Part shown: one piece after another, positions 1-6,335 of the stretch
Numbering within the stretch: position 1 is the first letter of the stretch
Layout of the letters: the number at the start of each line of letters is the position of its first letter
NCBI GenBank assembly: GCA_947258735.1
Contig: CAMYJJ010000138.1
Location: 1 to 7,944 of the forward strand
Length of the DNA: 7,944 bases
Reading direction: 5' to 3'
Origin: Thermodesulfovibrionia bacterium
GTDB lineage: Bacteria > Nitrospirota > Thermodesulfovibrionia > UBA6902
Made by a program: the position numbers and the translations under genes
The notes under the pieces: generated by a model
Databases searched by the model: none
What the model was told of the DNA's origin: nothing
The model's input: the letters and a program-made list of their open reading frames with translations, nothing else

Positions 1-11
1 GCAATATCCAT
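1..11 (-). CDS. First codons of a gene downstream of fliD (possibly fliS), cut by the window edge
   Basis: An ATG lies 11 bases from the left edge, preceded by AGGAG at 8-nt spacing. That Shine-Dalgarno begins inside the TAG stop of fliD, so the gene would be translationally coupled to fliD. Only M-D-I-A can be read. In many flagellar clusters the gene after fliD is fliS, the flagellin export chaperone, and position is the only reason to suggest it. Four residues cannot identify the product; fliT-like, PilZ-like or unrelated genes remain possible. Confidence 0.45.
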
Positions 12-22
12 TACTGTTTCTC

Positions 23-1393
23 CTAGGCCTCTGTTGAAAATCCGGTCAGATAACTGCTTATGGTGTTATAGTTTCCTACGATCTGTTCCAGGGCTGAAAA
101 CTTCCTCACCATATCATCCTCGGTTTTTTCAAGTCTGTATTCCATATTTCTGATAGTATCAGAAATGTTATCGATTATATCCTGCAATCCATCTTTTCTC
201 AGTTCTATGGAGCCGTCAATGGTGCTTGAAATATTTGATATGTAATCTGAAATATTCCCTGCAATCCCATTAGCATTGTCCGTGAACAGGTCTGCTACAT
301 CATCCAGATTAGTTCCCAGTTTGGTGTCCAGCGTAGTTGAGTTGATATCAAGCTTTCCTGTTTTATAATCAGTGGTAATTCCTATCTCGGCAAGAATGCT
401 CAAACTGCCCGAAAGCCCGGATACACTGCTGGAGACCATGTCTCTTAAACTGCTTTGAATCTGCCGGGATGTCCCTTCTCCAACAAAGACTCCACCCTCT
501 TTAGAATCAGTATCATAAATCGAGTTCGATGAAATAAAGGAAGTTACATCGTTGTAGGCAGTAACAAACGCCTCTATCTGTTCTTTAATTGACTCATTAT
601 CTGCCGCTACAGTAACCGACGCGGACGCGTTTTCCTTCTTTAAAGTGAACGTTACTCCATTGATAACATCGCTTACTGAGTTTGTGCTTCTGGTTATCTG
701 CAATCCATCGACCGTAAAGTCAGCATCAGCCGCTGTCTTGTTCTCGGCAAATGAAGAAGCAGTAAAATCAACCGTGCTGCCCGTACCGTCAAGAGTAGTT
801 CCTGCATCTATGGTAATGGTATTTGCAGCGCCTGTTTCATTTCCTGATACGATCAAACGATAATTTGCTCCATCATTGACCACTGTTGCCGTTACTCCCG
901 GATTATTGAGGTCACTGTTAATCAGGTCCTTAAGACCGTCCAGTGTTGTTCCATCGGCAATGGCAAGTGTACTTTGCGTTGTTCCATACGTATATTGAAA
1001 CACCTTATCACTTCCGCTGCTGTTAACAATGTCAGTAGATGCAGTCAATCCTGTCCCATTGTGCGCTTCTTTTTCTGCAGAGGCAAGGGTAGTAACAGAC
1101 ACAGAATAATTCCCGACAGATGCCGTCCCGGTAGCTGAAGAATCAAGAACTGTTGCGTCACTTGCAGAGCTTGTCTTTTGAAAAAAGCCTGAAGATGTTT
1201 TTAATGTATCTGATGCACTTTCCAGATCAGACAGCTTGGTTGAAAGCTCTTTATATGTATTTATCCTGCTTTTGTAGTCTTCCTGTTTCGTTTCAAGCAG
1301 TTCAATAGGACGACGTTTCACTTCAATGAGTTTGGAAATCATCTCATTATAGTCAATGCCTGTGTTCAGTCCGCCTATGGTAAAGCTGGACAT
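23..1393 (-). CDS. fliD: Flagellar filament cap protein FliD (hook-associated protein 2)
   Basis: FliD forms the cap at the filament tip and promotes folding and insertion of exported flagellin. The 456-residue product has the FliD N-terminal signature GGLNTGIDYNEMISKLI (about residues 7-23), followed by a charged coiled-coil stretch. The middle is rich in Ser/Thr/Gly and forms the variable D2/D3 cap domains. The conserved FliD C-terminal region begins around residue 260 (NESIKEQIEAFVTAYND) and ends in a heptad-rich helix with ALEQIVGNYNTISSYL, typical of the D0 leg. Length is normal for the family. The ATG is preceded by AAGGAGG at about 6-nt spacing, and this ribosome site lies within the last codons of flaG; the flaG stop and fliD start are one base apart. 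The stop is TAG, overlapped by the ribosome site of the next gene. No damage or odd composition was seen. Confidence 0.97.
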   Translation of the reverse strand: MSSFTIGGLNTGIDYNEMISKLIEVKRRPIELLETKQEDYKSRINTYKELSTKLSDLESASDTLKTSSGFFQKTSSASDATVLDSSATGTASVGNYSVSVTTLASAEKEAHNGTGLTASTDIVNSSGSDKVFQYTYGTTQSTLAIADGTTLDGLKDLINSDLNNPGVTATVVNDGANYRLIVSGNETGAANTITIDAGTTLDGTGSTVDFTASSFAENKTAADADFTVDGLQITRSTNSVSDVINGVTFTLKKENASASVTVAADNESIKEQIEAFVTAYNDVTSFISSNSIYDTDSKEGGVFVGEGTSRQIQSSLRDMVSSSVSGLSGSLSILAEIGITTDYKTGKLDINSTTLDTKLGTNLDDVADLFTDNANGIAGNISDYISNISSTIDGSIELRKDGLQDIIDNISDTIRNMEYRLEKTEDDMVRKFSALEQIVGNYNTISSYLTGFSTEA

Positions 1394-1394
1394 A

Positions 1395-1769
1395 TTATCC
1401 CTCCTTGTTTATGAGTAAGCCCTTTAAGTCTTTTGCATTCTTTGAGAGTTCTACCAGCTCTTCCGGCGGAAGCTGCCGTATCACTTCCTTTGTATCACTA
1501 TCAATGATCTTCACTATTACCATATCAATGTCATCTTCTACTTTAAGCTGAATTTCCCTGTTGAATAACTGGGCAGTTCCCGACACTCTTTCCATTGCTT
1601 CGCCGATATCAATATTCTCATGTTTTTTCAGGTCTTCACTTGACACAACTTTTTCTTCTTCCTTAACAGCTTTTTCAGCTTTTTCGGCCTTTACATTATT
1701 TCGATTATTGGTTTCAGCAACCGGCGTGATCCCTGTCCCTGCCTGTTTATGTATAATTCCATTCATCAT
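1395..1769 (-). CDS. flaG: FlaG family flagellar protein
   Basis: This is a small cytoplasmic or exported flagellar protein; FlaG homologues influence filament length, though the mechanism is not firmly settled. The 124-residue product has a low-complexity, Lys/Glu/Ala-rich N-terminal half (about residues 20-50) that looks disordered. The conserved FlaG domain follows: LQLKVEDDIDMVIVKIID (about 74-90), then the hallmark KEVIRQLPPEEL (about 94-105) and a C-terminal helix. Its place between fliC and fliD is the usual one. The start is ambiguous. Two consecutive ATG codons follow GGAGG, at 4-nt spacing for the first and 7-nt for the second, so the second (position 1766) is at least as likely to be used. 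A strong hairpin separates it from fliC, so its expression may be lower than that of flagellin. Confidence 0.93.
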   Translation of the reverse strand: MMNGIIHKQAGTGITPVAETNNRNNVKAEKAEKAVKEEEKVVSSEDLKKHENIDIGEAMERVSGTAQLFNREIQLKVEDDIDMVIVKIIDSDTKEVIRQLPPEELVELSKNAKDLKGLLINKEG

Positions 1770-1779
1770 TTTTCCTCCA
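1764..1779 (-). promoter_or_regulatory. Ribosome binding site of flaG with two adjacent ATG starts
   Basis: GGAGG followed by AAAA leads straight into ATGATG. Spacing is 4 nt to the first ATG and 7 nt to the second. The usual 5-9 nt optimum favours the second ATG, which would shorten FlaG by one residue. Confidence 0.6.
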
Positions 1780-1798
1780 CCCCCGTGCGCCTTTATTA

Positions 1799-1830
1799 TC
1801 AGGGACAGAGCTTAATAGCTCTGCCCCTGA
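1799..1830 (-). terminator. Strong hairpin between fliC and flaG (partial terminator or mRNA-processing/stability element)
   Basis: Read on the minus strand, the arms TCAGGGGCAGAGCT and AGCTCTGTCCCTGA flank an ATTA loop and pair over 14 positions with one G-U wobble. On the plus strand the same position is an A-C mismatch, so the structure suits the minus-strand transcript. No uridine run follows (TAATAAAGG), so it is not a textbook intrinsic terminator. It starts about 20 nt after the fliC stop and ends about 30 nt before flaG. Protection of the fliC mRNA 3' end, or partial termination giving much more flagellin than FlaG/FliD, is the likely role; that role is inference. Confidence 0.65.
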
Positions 1831-1850
1831 ATATGGCGTCAAAATTTTTG

Positions 1851-2699
1851 TTACGACAACAGCTGCAGAGCATACTGCGGGATTGTGTTTGCCTGTGAAA
1901 GAACGGCAACGCCAGCCTGCAGGATAATCTGACTTTTTGTGAGGTTTGCTGTCTCAATTGCAAAGTCAGCGTCTGCAATTCTTGAATTTGCGGCTGAAAG
2001 GTTTTCAGATGCGATCTCAAGGTTGGCGATCGTGCTTCCGAGCCTGTTCTGAACAGCACCCAGGTTACCTCTCCTGGTAGAAACCGTTGAAATCGCGTCA
2101 TCTATGACGGTCAGCATTGACTGGGCTGCCCCGACTGAATCAATACTGGACAGTCCAGCTGTAGTTAGACCAAGGGCTGATGAATCAATATTTCCAAAGG
2201 TAGATGCTGAGATCTGGATTCTGTCATTGCCTGTATTATTGATACCAACCTGCAGTGATACACCGCTTACGCTCAAACTTCCATCCATCAGTTTAAACCC
2301 GTTGAAATCAACAGTATCAGATATTCTGTCTATTTCACTCTTGAGGTCTGAAAACTCTGTCTGCAGAGCAGTCCTGTCAGCAGTGGAAAGTGTTCCTGTT
2401 GCAGACTGCATTGAAAGTTCTCTCATCCTGGTAAGGATATTATGGATCTCATTCATGCCGCCTTCTGCAACCTGCACAACAGATATACCATCCTGTGCAT
2501 TTCTGACTGCCTGGTTGAGGCCCCTGACGTGTGCAGAGAGCTTCATTGAAATGGCCATTCCGGCTGCATCATCTTTTGCAGAGTTGATCCTGAGACCTGA
2601 AGACAGTCTCGCTACTGAAGTGCCAAGTTTACCTTGTGTTTGATTAATGCTTCTCTGGGCATTCAGAGAAAGTAGATTGGTGTTAACGGTTAAACTCAT
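1851..2699 (-). CDS. fliC: Flagellin, the filament subunit
   Basis: Flagellin is exported by the flagellar type III apparatus and polymerises into the filament. The 282-residue product has the full N-terminal D0/D1 region: MSLTVNTNLLSLNAQRSIN at the start, LSSGLRINSAKDDAAGMAI at 32-50 and TRMRELSMQS at 90-99. The C-terminal D1/D0 region runs from about 190 to the end (RRGNLGAVQNRLGSTIANL, then LTKSQIILQAG and ALQLLS). Only about 50-60 residues lie between them, so the surface-exposed D2/D3 domains are essentially missing, as in other compact flagellins. The R-x-R-E-L segment matches the part of Salmonella-type flagellin recognised by TLR5. The ATG follows GGAGG at 6-nt spacing. Upstream are a sigma-28 promoter and a long leader; csrA and fliW precede it and flaG and fliD follow. 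It is the only flagellin gene in the window. Confidence 0.98.
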   Translation of the reverse strand: MSLTVNTNLLSLNAQRSINQTQGKLGTSVARLSSGLRINSAKDDAAGMAISMKLSAHVRGLNQAVRNAQDGISVVQVAEGGMNEIHNILTRMRELSMQSATGTLSTADRTALQTEFSDLKSEIDRISDTVDFNGFKLMDGSLSVSGVSLQVGINNTGNDRIQISASTFGNIDSSALGLTTAGLSSIDSVGAAQSMLTVIDDAISTVSTRRGNLGAVQNRLGSTIANLEIASENLSAANSRIADADFAIETANLTKSQIILQAGVAVLSQANTIPQYALQLLS

Positions 2700-2704
2700 T
2701 TTAT

Positions 2705-2710
2705 TCCTCC
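2705..2710 (-). promoter_or_regulatory. Ribosome binding site of fliC and possible CsrA site
   Basis: The minus strand reads CAAGGAGGA, then about 5 nt, then ATG. This is a strong Shine-Dalgarno containing two GGA triplets. CAAGGAGG differs by one base from the CARGGAUG core of the CsrA SELEX consensus, so CsrA could block ribosome access here. Any strong Shine-Dalgarno contains GGA, so this site alone is weak evidence for CsrA binding. Confidence 0.6.
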
Positions 2711-2753
2711 TTGATTTTAGTCACTCTCAACTTATTTGAGATGTGATTCTTTT

Positions 2754-2767
2754 TGGCTTCCGTGCCA
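2754..2767 (-). promoter_or_regulatory. Candidate CsrA-binding hairpin in the fliC leader
   Basis: On the minus strand TGGC and GCCA pair as a 4-bp stem around the hexaloop ACGGAA. CsrA/RsmA prefers GGA presented in a short hairpin loop of the form ANGGAN, which this loop matches. Its GGA is about 50 nt from the GGA of the Shine-Dalgarno, so one CsrA dimer could bridge both. The assignment is inferred from pattern and neighbourhood. Confidence 0.45.
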
Positions 2768-2872
2768 GTTTTATACAGGCTCATGCCTGCAGTAAAGCAA
2801 AACAGGATTAGGTCATCTCTTGGATATTCCACCCTCCTTTCCTGACCATCACCTTTTTATCTTCTTAATTAC

Positions 2873-2899
2873 TAATCGGCTTTTTAGAATAAAACTTTA
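2873..2899 (-). promoter_or_regulatory. Sigma-28 (FliA) promoter of fliC
   Basis: On the minus strand TAAAGTTT is followed after 11 bases by GCCGATTA. The -35 element matches the FliA consensus TAAAGTTT at all eight positions, and the -10 matches GCCGATAA at seven of eight, with consensus spacing. The predicted start site is near 2866. Its placement in front of flagellin, the classic class-3 gene, agrees with the presence of flgM (anti-sigma-28) in the cluster. Confidence 0.9.
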
Positions 2900-3101
2900 A
2901 TGATAAATTGCTCCGTCCGAAAAGCTGTCAAATAATAAATATACGATGGGATCTCAATATATATGTGAGAAATGATACTGATCTTACAGGTATGCAATTA
3001 TCATAAAACGGGAAATTCGACTACATGAAAACTATGCAAGTTGAAATAATTGCTCATGAAAATGAAAGCCCGGGGAAAATATAATAAGCGGAGACCGTAC
3101 G
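2900..3101. other. Intergenic stretch between fliW and the fliC promoter
   Basis: About 200 AT-rich bases without a credible gene. No canonical terminator is visible after fliW; there is no GC-rich stem followed by a T run. An imperfect inverted repeat ATGATA...TATCAT (2972-3004) and a short one TCTCA...TGAGA (2952-2970) are present but weak. A TTGACA-like hexamer on the minus strand (2931-2926) lacks a convincing -10. Nothing else was recognised. Confidence 0.5.
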
Positions 3102-3512
3102 TTATTTTATGATGTTACGTGTTTTGTCAGCATGTTCCAAAACAACCTGCACCCCTTTTCTGGAGCAGGCATTAATCAGCAAAGGACCCTGGAAATTGGC
3201 TATTACGTTATCACCGGCAATACGCATCGTTACGAGAACTGCAAGGTCATCATTATTTTCCAGCTGAAGATAATGCTGTACTTTCTTATCTATGTCAACG
3301 TTATAACTGTCTGATATTTCATCAGGAGGAACTACAATAAATGCAATATCAGGGTCATCAACTGCCTGGAGCCATTTTAAAGGGGTATCTTTATGGTCAA
3401 TCAATATAAATTTTTTTGTATAAGGCAATCCGATAAGACCTTCAGGGAAGTCAACGATTTTGTCTTCTTCCACTTCTAGCTCGCCAAATCTCGATGTCTT
3501 TAATGTTATCAT
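3102..3512 (-). CDS. fliW: Flagellar assembly factor FliW, CsrA antagonist
   Basis: FliW binds either flagellin or CsrA. When secretion-competent hooks drain flagellin, free FliW binds CsrA non-competitively and relieves repression of flagellin translation. The 136-residue product has the family landmarks in order: FPEGLIGLP at 22-30, [12 protein letters not shown] at 47-58, and [20 protein letters not shown] at 106-125, ending in a basic tail. Length is typical (about 130-150). The ATG overlaps the csrA stop as ATGA, and GAGG lies about 6 nt upstream within csrA, so the two are translationally coupled. This fits a need for balanced amounts of repressor and antagonist. The partner flagellin gene is the next gene downstream. 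Cys116 has no assigned role here. No sign of damage. Confidence 0.97.
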   Translation of the reverse strand: MITLKTSRFGELEVEEDKIVDFPEGLIGLPYTKKFILIDHKDTPLKWLQAVDDPDIAFIVVPPDEISDSYNVDIDKKVQHYLQLENNDDLAVLVTMRIAGDNVIANFQGPLLINACSRKGVQVVLEHADKTRNIIK

Positions 3513-3739
3513 TTTGACCTCAATACACTTCTGATTTTAGTGAATTGCTCCATGAGCAGATTTGATGAAAGCATATTTTCTTTCTTGATTTTGTCATACA
3601 GTTCTTTCCGGTATATTTTTAATGTATCCGGGGCCTTAATACCTAACCTGACTGAGTTTCCCTTGATTTCAACTACGGTAATGGTAATATCATCACCAAG
3701 GTTAATTGATTCATCTGACTTCCTTGTCAATACCAGCAT
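3509..3739 (-). CDS. csrA: Carbon storage regulator CsrA, RNA-binding translational regulator
   Basis: CsrA is a homodimeric RNA-binding protein that recognises GGA in hairpin loops and usually blocks ribosome binding. The 76-residue product begins [12 protein letters not shown] with L4 and R6 in place. The core continues through VRLGIKAP (30-37) and IYR (42-44), so the second RNA-contacting arginine is at position 44 as in E. coli. It is longer than the 61-residue E. coli protein. The extra C-terminal helix (about residues 55-76) resembles the extended CsrA of FliW-encoding bacteria, where that tail takes part in FliW binding. AAGGAG lies 7 nt before the ATG. It overlaps fliW by ATGA and follows flgL after an 86-nt gap with no visible promoter. 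Flagellin mRNA is the likely main target, inferred from context. Confidence 0.98.
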   Translation of the reverse strand: MLVLTRKSDESINLGDDITITVVEIKGNSVRLGIKAPDTLKIYRKELYDKIKKENMLSSNLLMEQFTKIRSVLRSK

Positions 3740-3825
3740 CCTGCCTCTCCTTGATAATCTGAATTATTAAGTTGTTACTATTCTCATAATCATCTGTTTT
3801 ATTCTTAATGAATGACGTTACAAAT

Positions 3826-4704
3826 CTATCTAATAAAATCCATCAGGGACTTTGAAAACACTTCTGCACCGGCCGCCCTCAGTGACTGCAGTGCAAGTTC
3901 TGTTTTTGATATTTCGCTGATAGTGTCAGCAATGTCTGAATCTTCATTACCGGACAGAAGGGTCTGTGTATTAAATTCTCTGTTATCCAGGTTCAGTCTC
4001 GCATCATCAAGATACTTTAATTTTGCCCCCAGTTCAGCCCTTACATTAACAATGCTGTCAATGCCATTATCGATGGAATCAATAGCTCCCCTTACTCCTG
4101 CCGTGTTGCCGCTTAGCAAATCATTATAAAATTGATCAAGCATCCCCATGATACTGGTTGCACCATCGCCAAATATTGCATCTCCCGGGATATTTAATGA
4201 CATGGTTGCATTACGATCAATAAGCACATTTATCCCGCCTGAATCACCCTGGTAATTGAAGCTGGCATCAAATGCAGCGCTGTTTGTCTGAAACCCTGCA
4301 AAAACATACCTGTTTCTGTACTTGCTGTTTGAAAGGCTTACCATCCCGTCTCTCATCATTTTAACTTCTTCGGCCATTGCAGCCATGTCTTCAGTGCTCA
4401 ATGTATCTGTTGATCCCTGGACGGCAAGTTCCTTTGCCCTGGTCAATGTATTTGCGGCAACAGACATGATTGAATCGGCAAAACCAAGATGCGCTTCAGC
4501 CTCATTAATATTATCCTTATACTGATTCAGTGTATTAAGGGTCACCTTATAGTCCATGCTTCGTCCCATAACTGCTACATCTTCAGAAGGACGGCTGATT
4601 TTCTTCCCCGAAGCCAATCTATTGGAAAGATTTGAAAGTACTCTCAGGTTGTCATGAAGTGACCGTGCAATCTGGTTAAAAATGGTGATCGATGCAATTC
4701 TCAT
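3826..4704 (-). CDS. flgL: Hook-filament junction protein FlgL (HAP3)
   Basis: FlgL forms the second ring of the junction between hook and filament. The 292-residue product is flagellin-like at both ends: MRIASITIFNQIARSLHDNL at the start, LASGKKISRPSEDV at 30-43, and LRAAGAEVFSKSLMDFIR at the C-terminus (275-292), the HAP3 form of the D0 helix. A middle segment (about 140-190) with RYVFAGFQTNSAAF is also typical. Length is within the usual 290-420 range, at the compact end. The ATG overlaps the flgK stop as ATGA and no clear Shine-Dalgarno precedes it, so translation probably depends on ribosomes finishing flgK. FlgN, encoded two genes upstream, is the expected chaperone. Stop is TAG. Confidence 0.96.
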   Translation of the reverse strand: MRIASITIFNQIARSLHDNLRVLSNLSNRLASGKKISRPSEDVAVMGRSMDYKVTLNTLNQYKDNINEAEAHLGFADSIMSVAANTLTRAKELAVQGSTDTLSTEDMAAMAEEVKMMRDGMVSLSNSKYRNRYVFAGFQTNSAAFDASFNYQGDSGGINVLIDRNATMSLNIPGDAIFGDGATSIMGMLDQFYNDLLSGNTAGVRGAIDSIDNGIDSIVNVRAELGAKLKYLDDARLNLDNREFNTQTLLSGNEDSDIADTISEISKTELALQSLRAAGAEVFSKSLMDFIR

Positions 4705-6335
4705 AAGTTAATTATTGTCTCCAAAAGTTCATCAGTTACACGCATCATTCTCGCTCCTGCCTCAAAGGCCCTCTGGAACCTGATAAGGTTGGCTGCCTCC
4801 TCATCAAGTGAAACCCCTGATACAGCGTCTCTCTTTTTCTCAAGTTCATACCTTAAATTATCATCATAGGTAAGACCATCCGCAGCTGCTTTGCTCATTG
4901 TTCCAACAGTGGTAACAATACCCTCATAATAATCTTCAAACGTCGCACCCCTCAGATTGGTTATTGCGTCAGATGAAAGACCCGCTATGGTAAAGGCGTT
5001 TGTATTATCACCCGGTCCGGATACCGTGGTAGGATCTGAGGCAGCGGCAGCGACCTGCAGGGTATCTGTTATTACGACATCAAGGTTCTCTATCAGTCCT
5101 CGCAGGGGGCTTATCAGAAAACTGTCATCTGCCGCAGGTGTCCCATCAATAGTGACATCCATGCCGTCAAAACTTATTGTATCTCCTGCTGAGAACCCGG
5201 CACCTGAAGTAACAAGTGCACTGGTCCGTCGATTATATACTTCATAACTTGATGCGGATGTAAAGTTAATGTCATATTCATCAAGGGTGAGAGATGACAA
5301 ACTGGTAATACTGGATGCACTGATATAGCCGCCCAGTGATTTTTCCAGATTATTCAGGGTTAACGGACTGAAATAGTCATGAGCGGTTGATCCGTCAAGA
5401 CCATATCCTGAATTATGAAGAAGATTGGTTTCTTTTACCACCGATGCCATTAATTTCCGCAGGTTCATGAGCGGTGTTGATTCAATATCATCACGTACCG
5501 ACAGGTATCCGCCCAGTTTACCGTTCGTAAAGGAAGACGTCACATCCATACCCCTGAGGTAGATCCTCTTTTTCCCCTCCAGATCAAGCTGTGTAGAGAA
5601 ATCAGTTGATTCACCGGGATTCACAATTCCCCTGCCTTTGACAAGTATGGAAATCTGCCCGTCAGATTGTTCAAACCATGTATAATCCATCAATTCCGCG
5701 AGCTCATTTAATAACATGTCCCTCTGGTCCCTGAAATAACTCGCTTTATCATCTGGAAGACCGGCCTCCACAACACTGATCTTTTCGTTTAATACGGAAA
5801 TCTTTGATGTAATGGTGTTTATATCCTGAATAACATTATCAATATCACTGTTAATGAAATTCATTGTATCCTGAATATCATTCTCCATCTGGCGGGCCGT
5901 CTGTATAAGGGTTCTTGTTTTCTGCATTAATGCTGTTCTTTCAGGCTGTCCTTCCGGATTATTTGAAACATCATGCCAGGCATTGAAGTAGTCCTTCATG
6001 GAGTTGGCCAGTCCAAGGTCACGGGCTTCATTAAAGACCTGCTCAATATTCTGCAGTCCCTGGTCTAAAGCAAAAGACCTGCCGAAACTCTGGCTCTGTC
6101 CAATAATCTGCAGATGAAGAAACTTGTCATAGTGTCTCCTTATGCCGGCAGTCCGAACACCCCTTCCAATGAAATCACCCCTTACCTGAACAGGATTGGC
6201 CAGTTCAAGAATGACTTCATGACGGCTGTACCCCGGAGTATTTATATTTGCTACATTGTTACTTACGACATTCAGCGCTGTCTGGCTGGCAAATATCGCA
6301 GATTTAGCTGAATCAAATATCCCAAAGAGCGACAT
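4701..6335 (-). CDS. flgK: Hook-filament junction protein FlgK (HAP1)
   Basis: FlgK forms the first ring of the hook-filament junction. The 544-residue product starts MSLFGIFDSAKSAIFASQTAL and carries the axial-protein signature NNVANINTPGYSR at 26-38. A long helical D1 region with coiled-coil character follows (about 100-215). A beta-rich insertion around 350-415 (DINFTSASSYEVYN ... FDGMDVTIDGTPAADDSFLI) is the D2-type domain also found in many FlgL proteins. The C-terminus, GVSLDEEAANLIRFQRAFEA then RMMRVTDELLETIINL, is the usual D0 helix. AAGGAG sits about 6 nt upstream of the ATG, within the end of flgN; the flgN stop TAG directly abuts the ATG. The 3' end overlaps flgL by ATGA. Length and architecture are normal. 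Confidence 0.97.
   Translation of the reverse strand: MSLFGIFDSAKSAIFASQTALNVVSNNVANINTPGYSRHEVILELANPVQVRGDFIGRGVRTAGIRRHYDKFLHLQIIGQSQSFGRSFALDQGLQNIEQVFNEARDLGLANSMKDYFNAWHDVSNNPEGQPERTALMQKTRTLIQTARQMENDIQDTMNFINSDIDNVIQDINTITSKISVLNEKISVVEAGLPDDKASYFRDQRDMLLNELAELMDYTWFEQSDGQISILVKGRGIVNPGESTDFSTQLDLEGKKRIYLRGMDVTSSFTNGKLGGYLSVRDDIESTPLMNLRKLMASVVKETNLLHNSGYGLDGSTAHDYFSPLTLNNLEKSLGGYISASSITSLSSLTLDEYDINFTSASSYEVYNRRTSALVTSGAGFSAGDTISFDGMDVTIDGTPAADDSFLISPLRGLIENLDVVITDTLQVAAAASDPTTVSGPGDNTNAFTIAGLSSDAITNLRGATFEDYYEGIVTTVGTMSKAAADGLTYDDNLRYELEKKRDAVSGVSLDEEAANLIRFQRAFEAGARMMRVTDELLETIINL

Larger units (their letters stand above)
2700..2866 (-). promoter_or_regulatory. Long 5' leader of flagellin mRNA with several hairpins and GGA motifs
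   Basis: If transcription starts about 7 nt after the sigma-28 -10 element, the flagellin leader is about 165 nt. On the minus strand it holds a GGA-rich stretch (2842-2828), a hairpin CAGGC-ATGA-GCCTG (2789-2776), a hairpin TGGC-ACGGAA-GCCA with GGA in the loop (2767-2754), a hairpin TCTCAA-ATAAG-TTGAGA (2741-2725) and a GGAGGA Shine-Dalgarno (2710-2705). The length and structure suggest post-transcriptional control. CsrA is the obvious candidate, because csrA and its antagonist fliW lie immediately upstream. The structures are read by eye; no folding was computed. Confidence 0.6.

Noticed and set aside
1799..2101. Minus-strand frame of 100 codons overlapping the fliC 3' end
   Set aside because: It is an alternate frame inside the conserved flagellin C-terminus and has no independent signals.
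2104..2643. Open frame of 179 codons on the plus strand opposite fliC
   Set aside because: It mirrors the codon pattern of an unmistakable flagellin gene, has no ribosome site, and resembles no known family.
2754..2768. Possible sigma-54 promoter: TGGCACG on the minus strand matches the -24 element
   Set aside because: The -12 position holds CCAAA rather than TTGCA, and the near-invariant GC is absent at the required spacing. The same bases are better explained as the stem and loop of a hairpin.
2700..2866. A c-di-GMP, fluoride or other known riboswitch in the flagellin leader
   Set aside because: ACGGAAGCC and GGTGATGG faintly recall parts of the GEMM-I and fluoride motifs. The other conserved blocks and stems of those classes are missing.
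2926..2931. TTGACA on the minus strand as a sigma-70 promoter for fliC
   Set aside because: At 17-18 nt downstream only ATTTAT/TTTATC is present, a poor -10. The adjacent sigma-28 promoter is far stronger.
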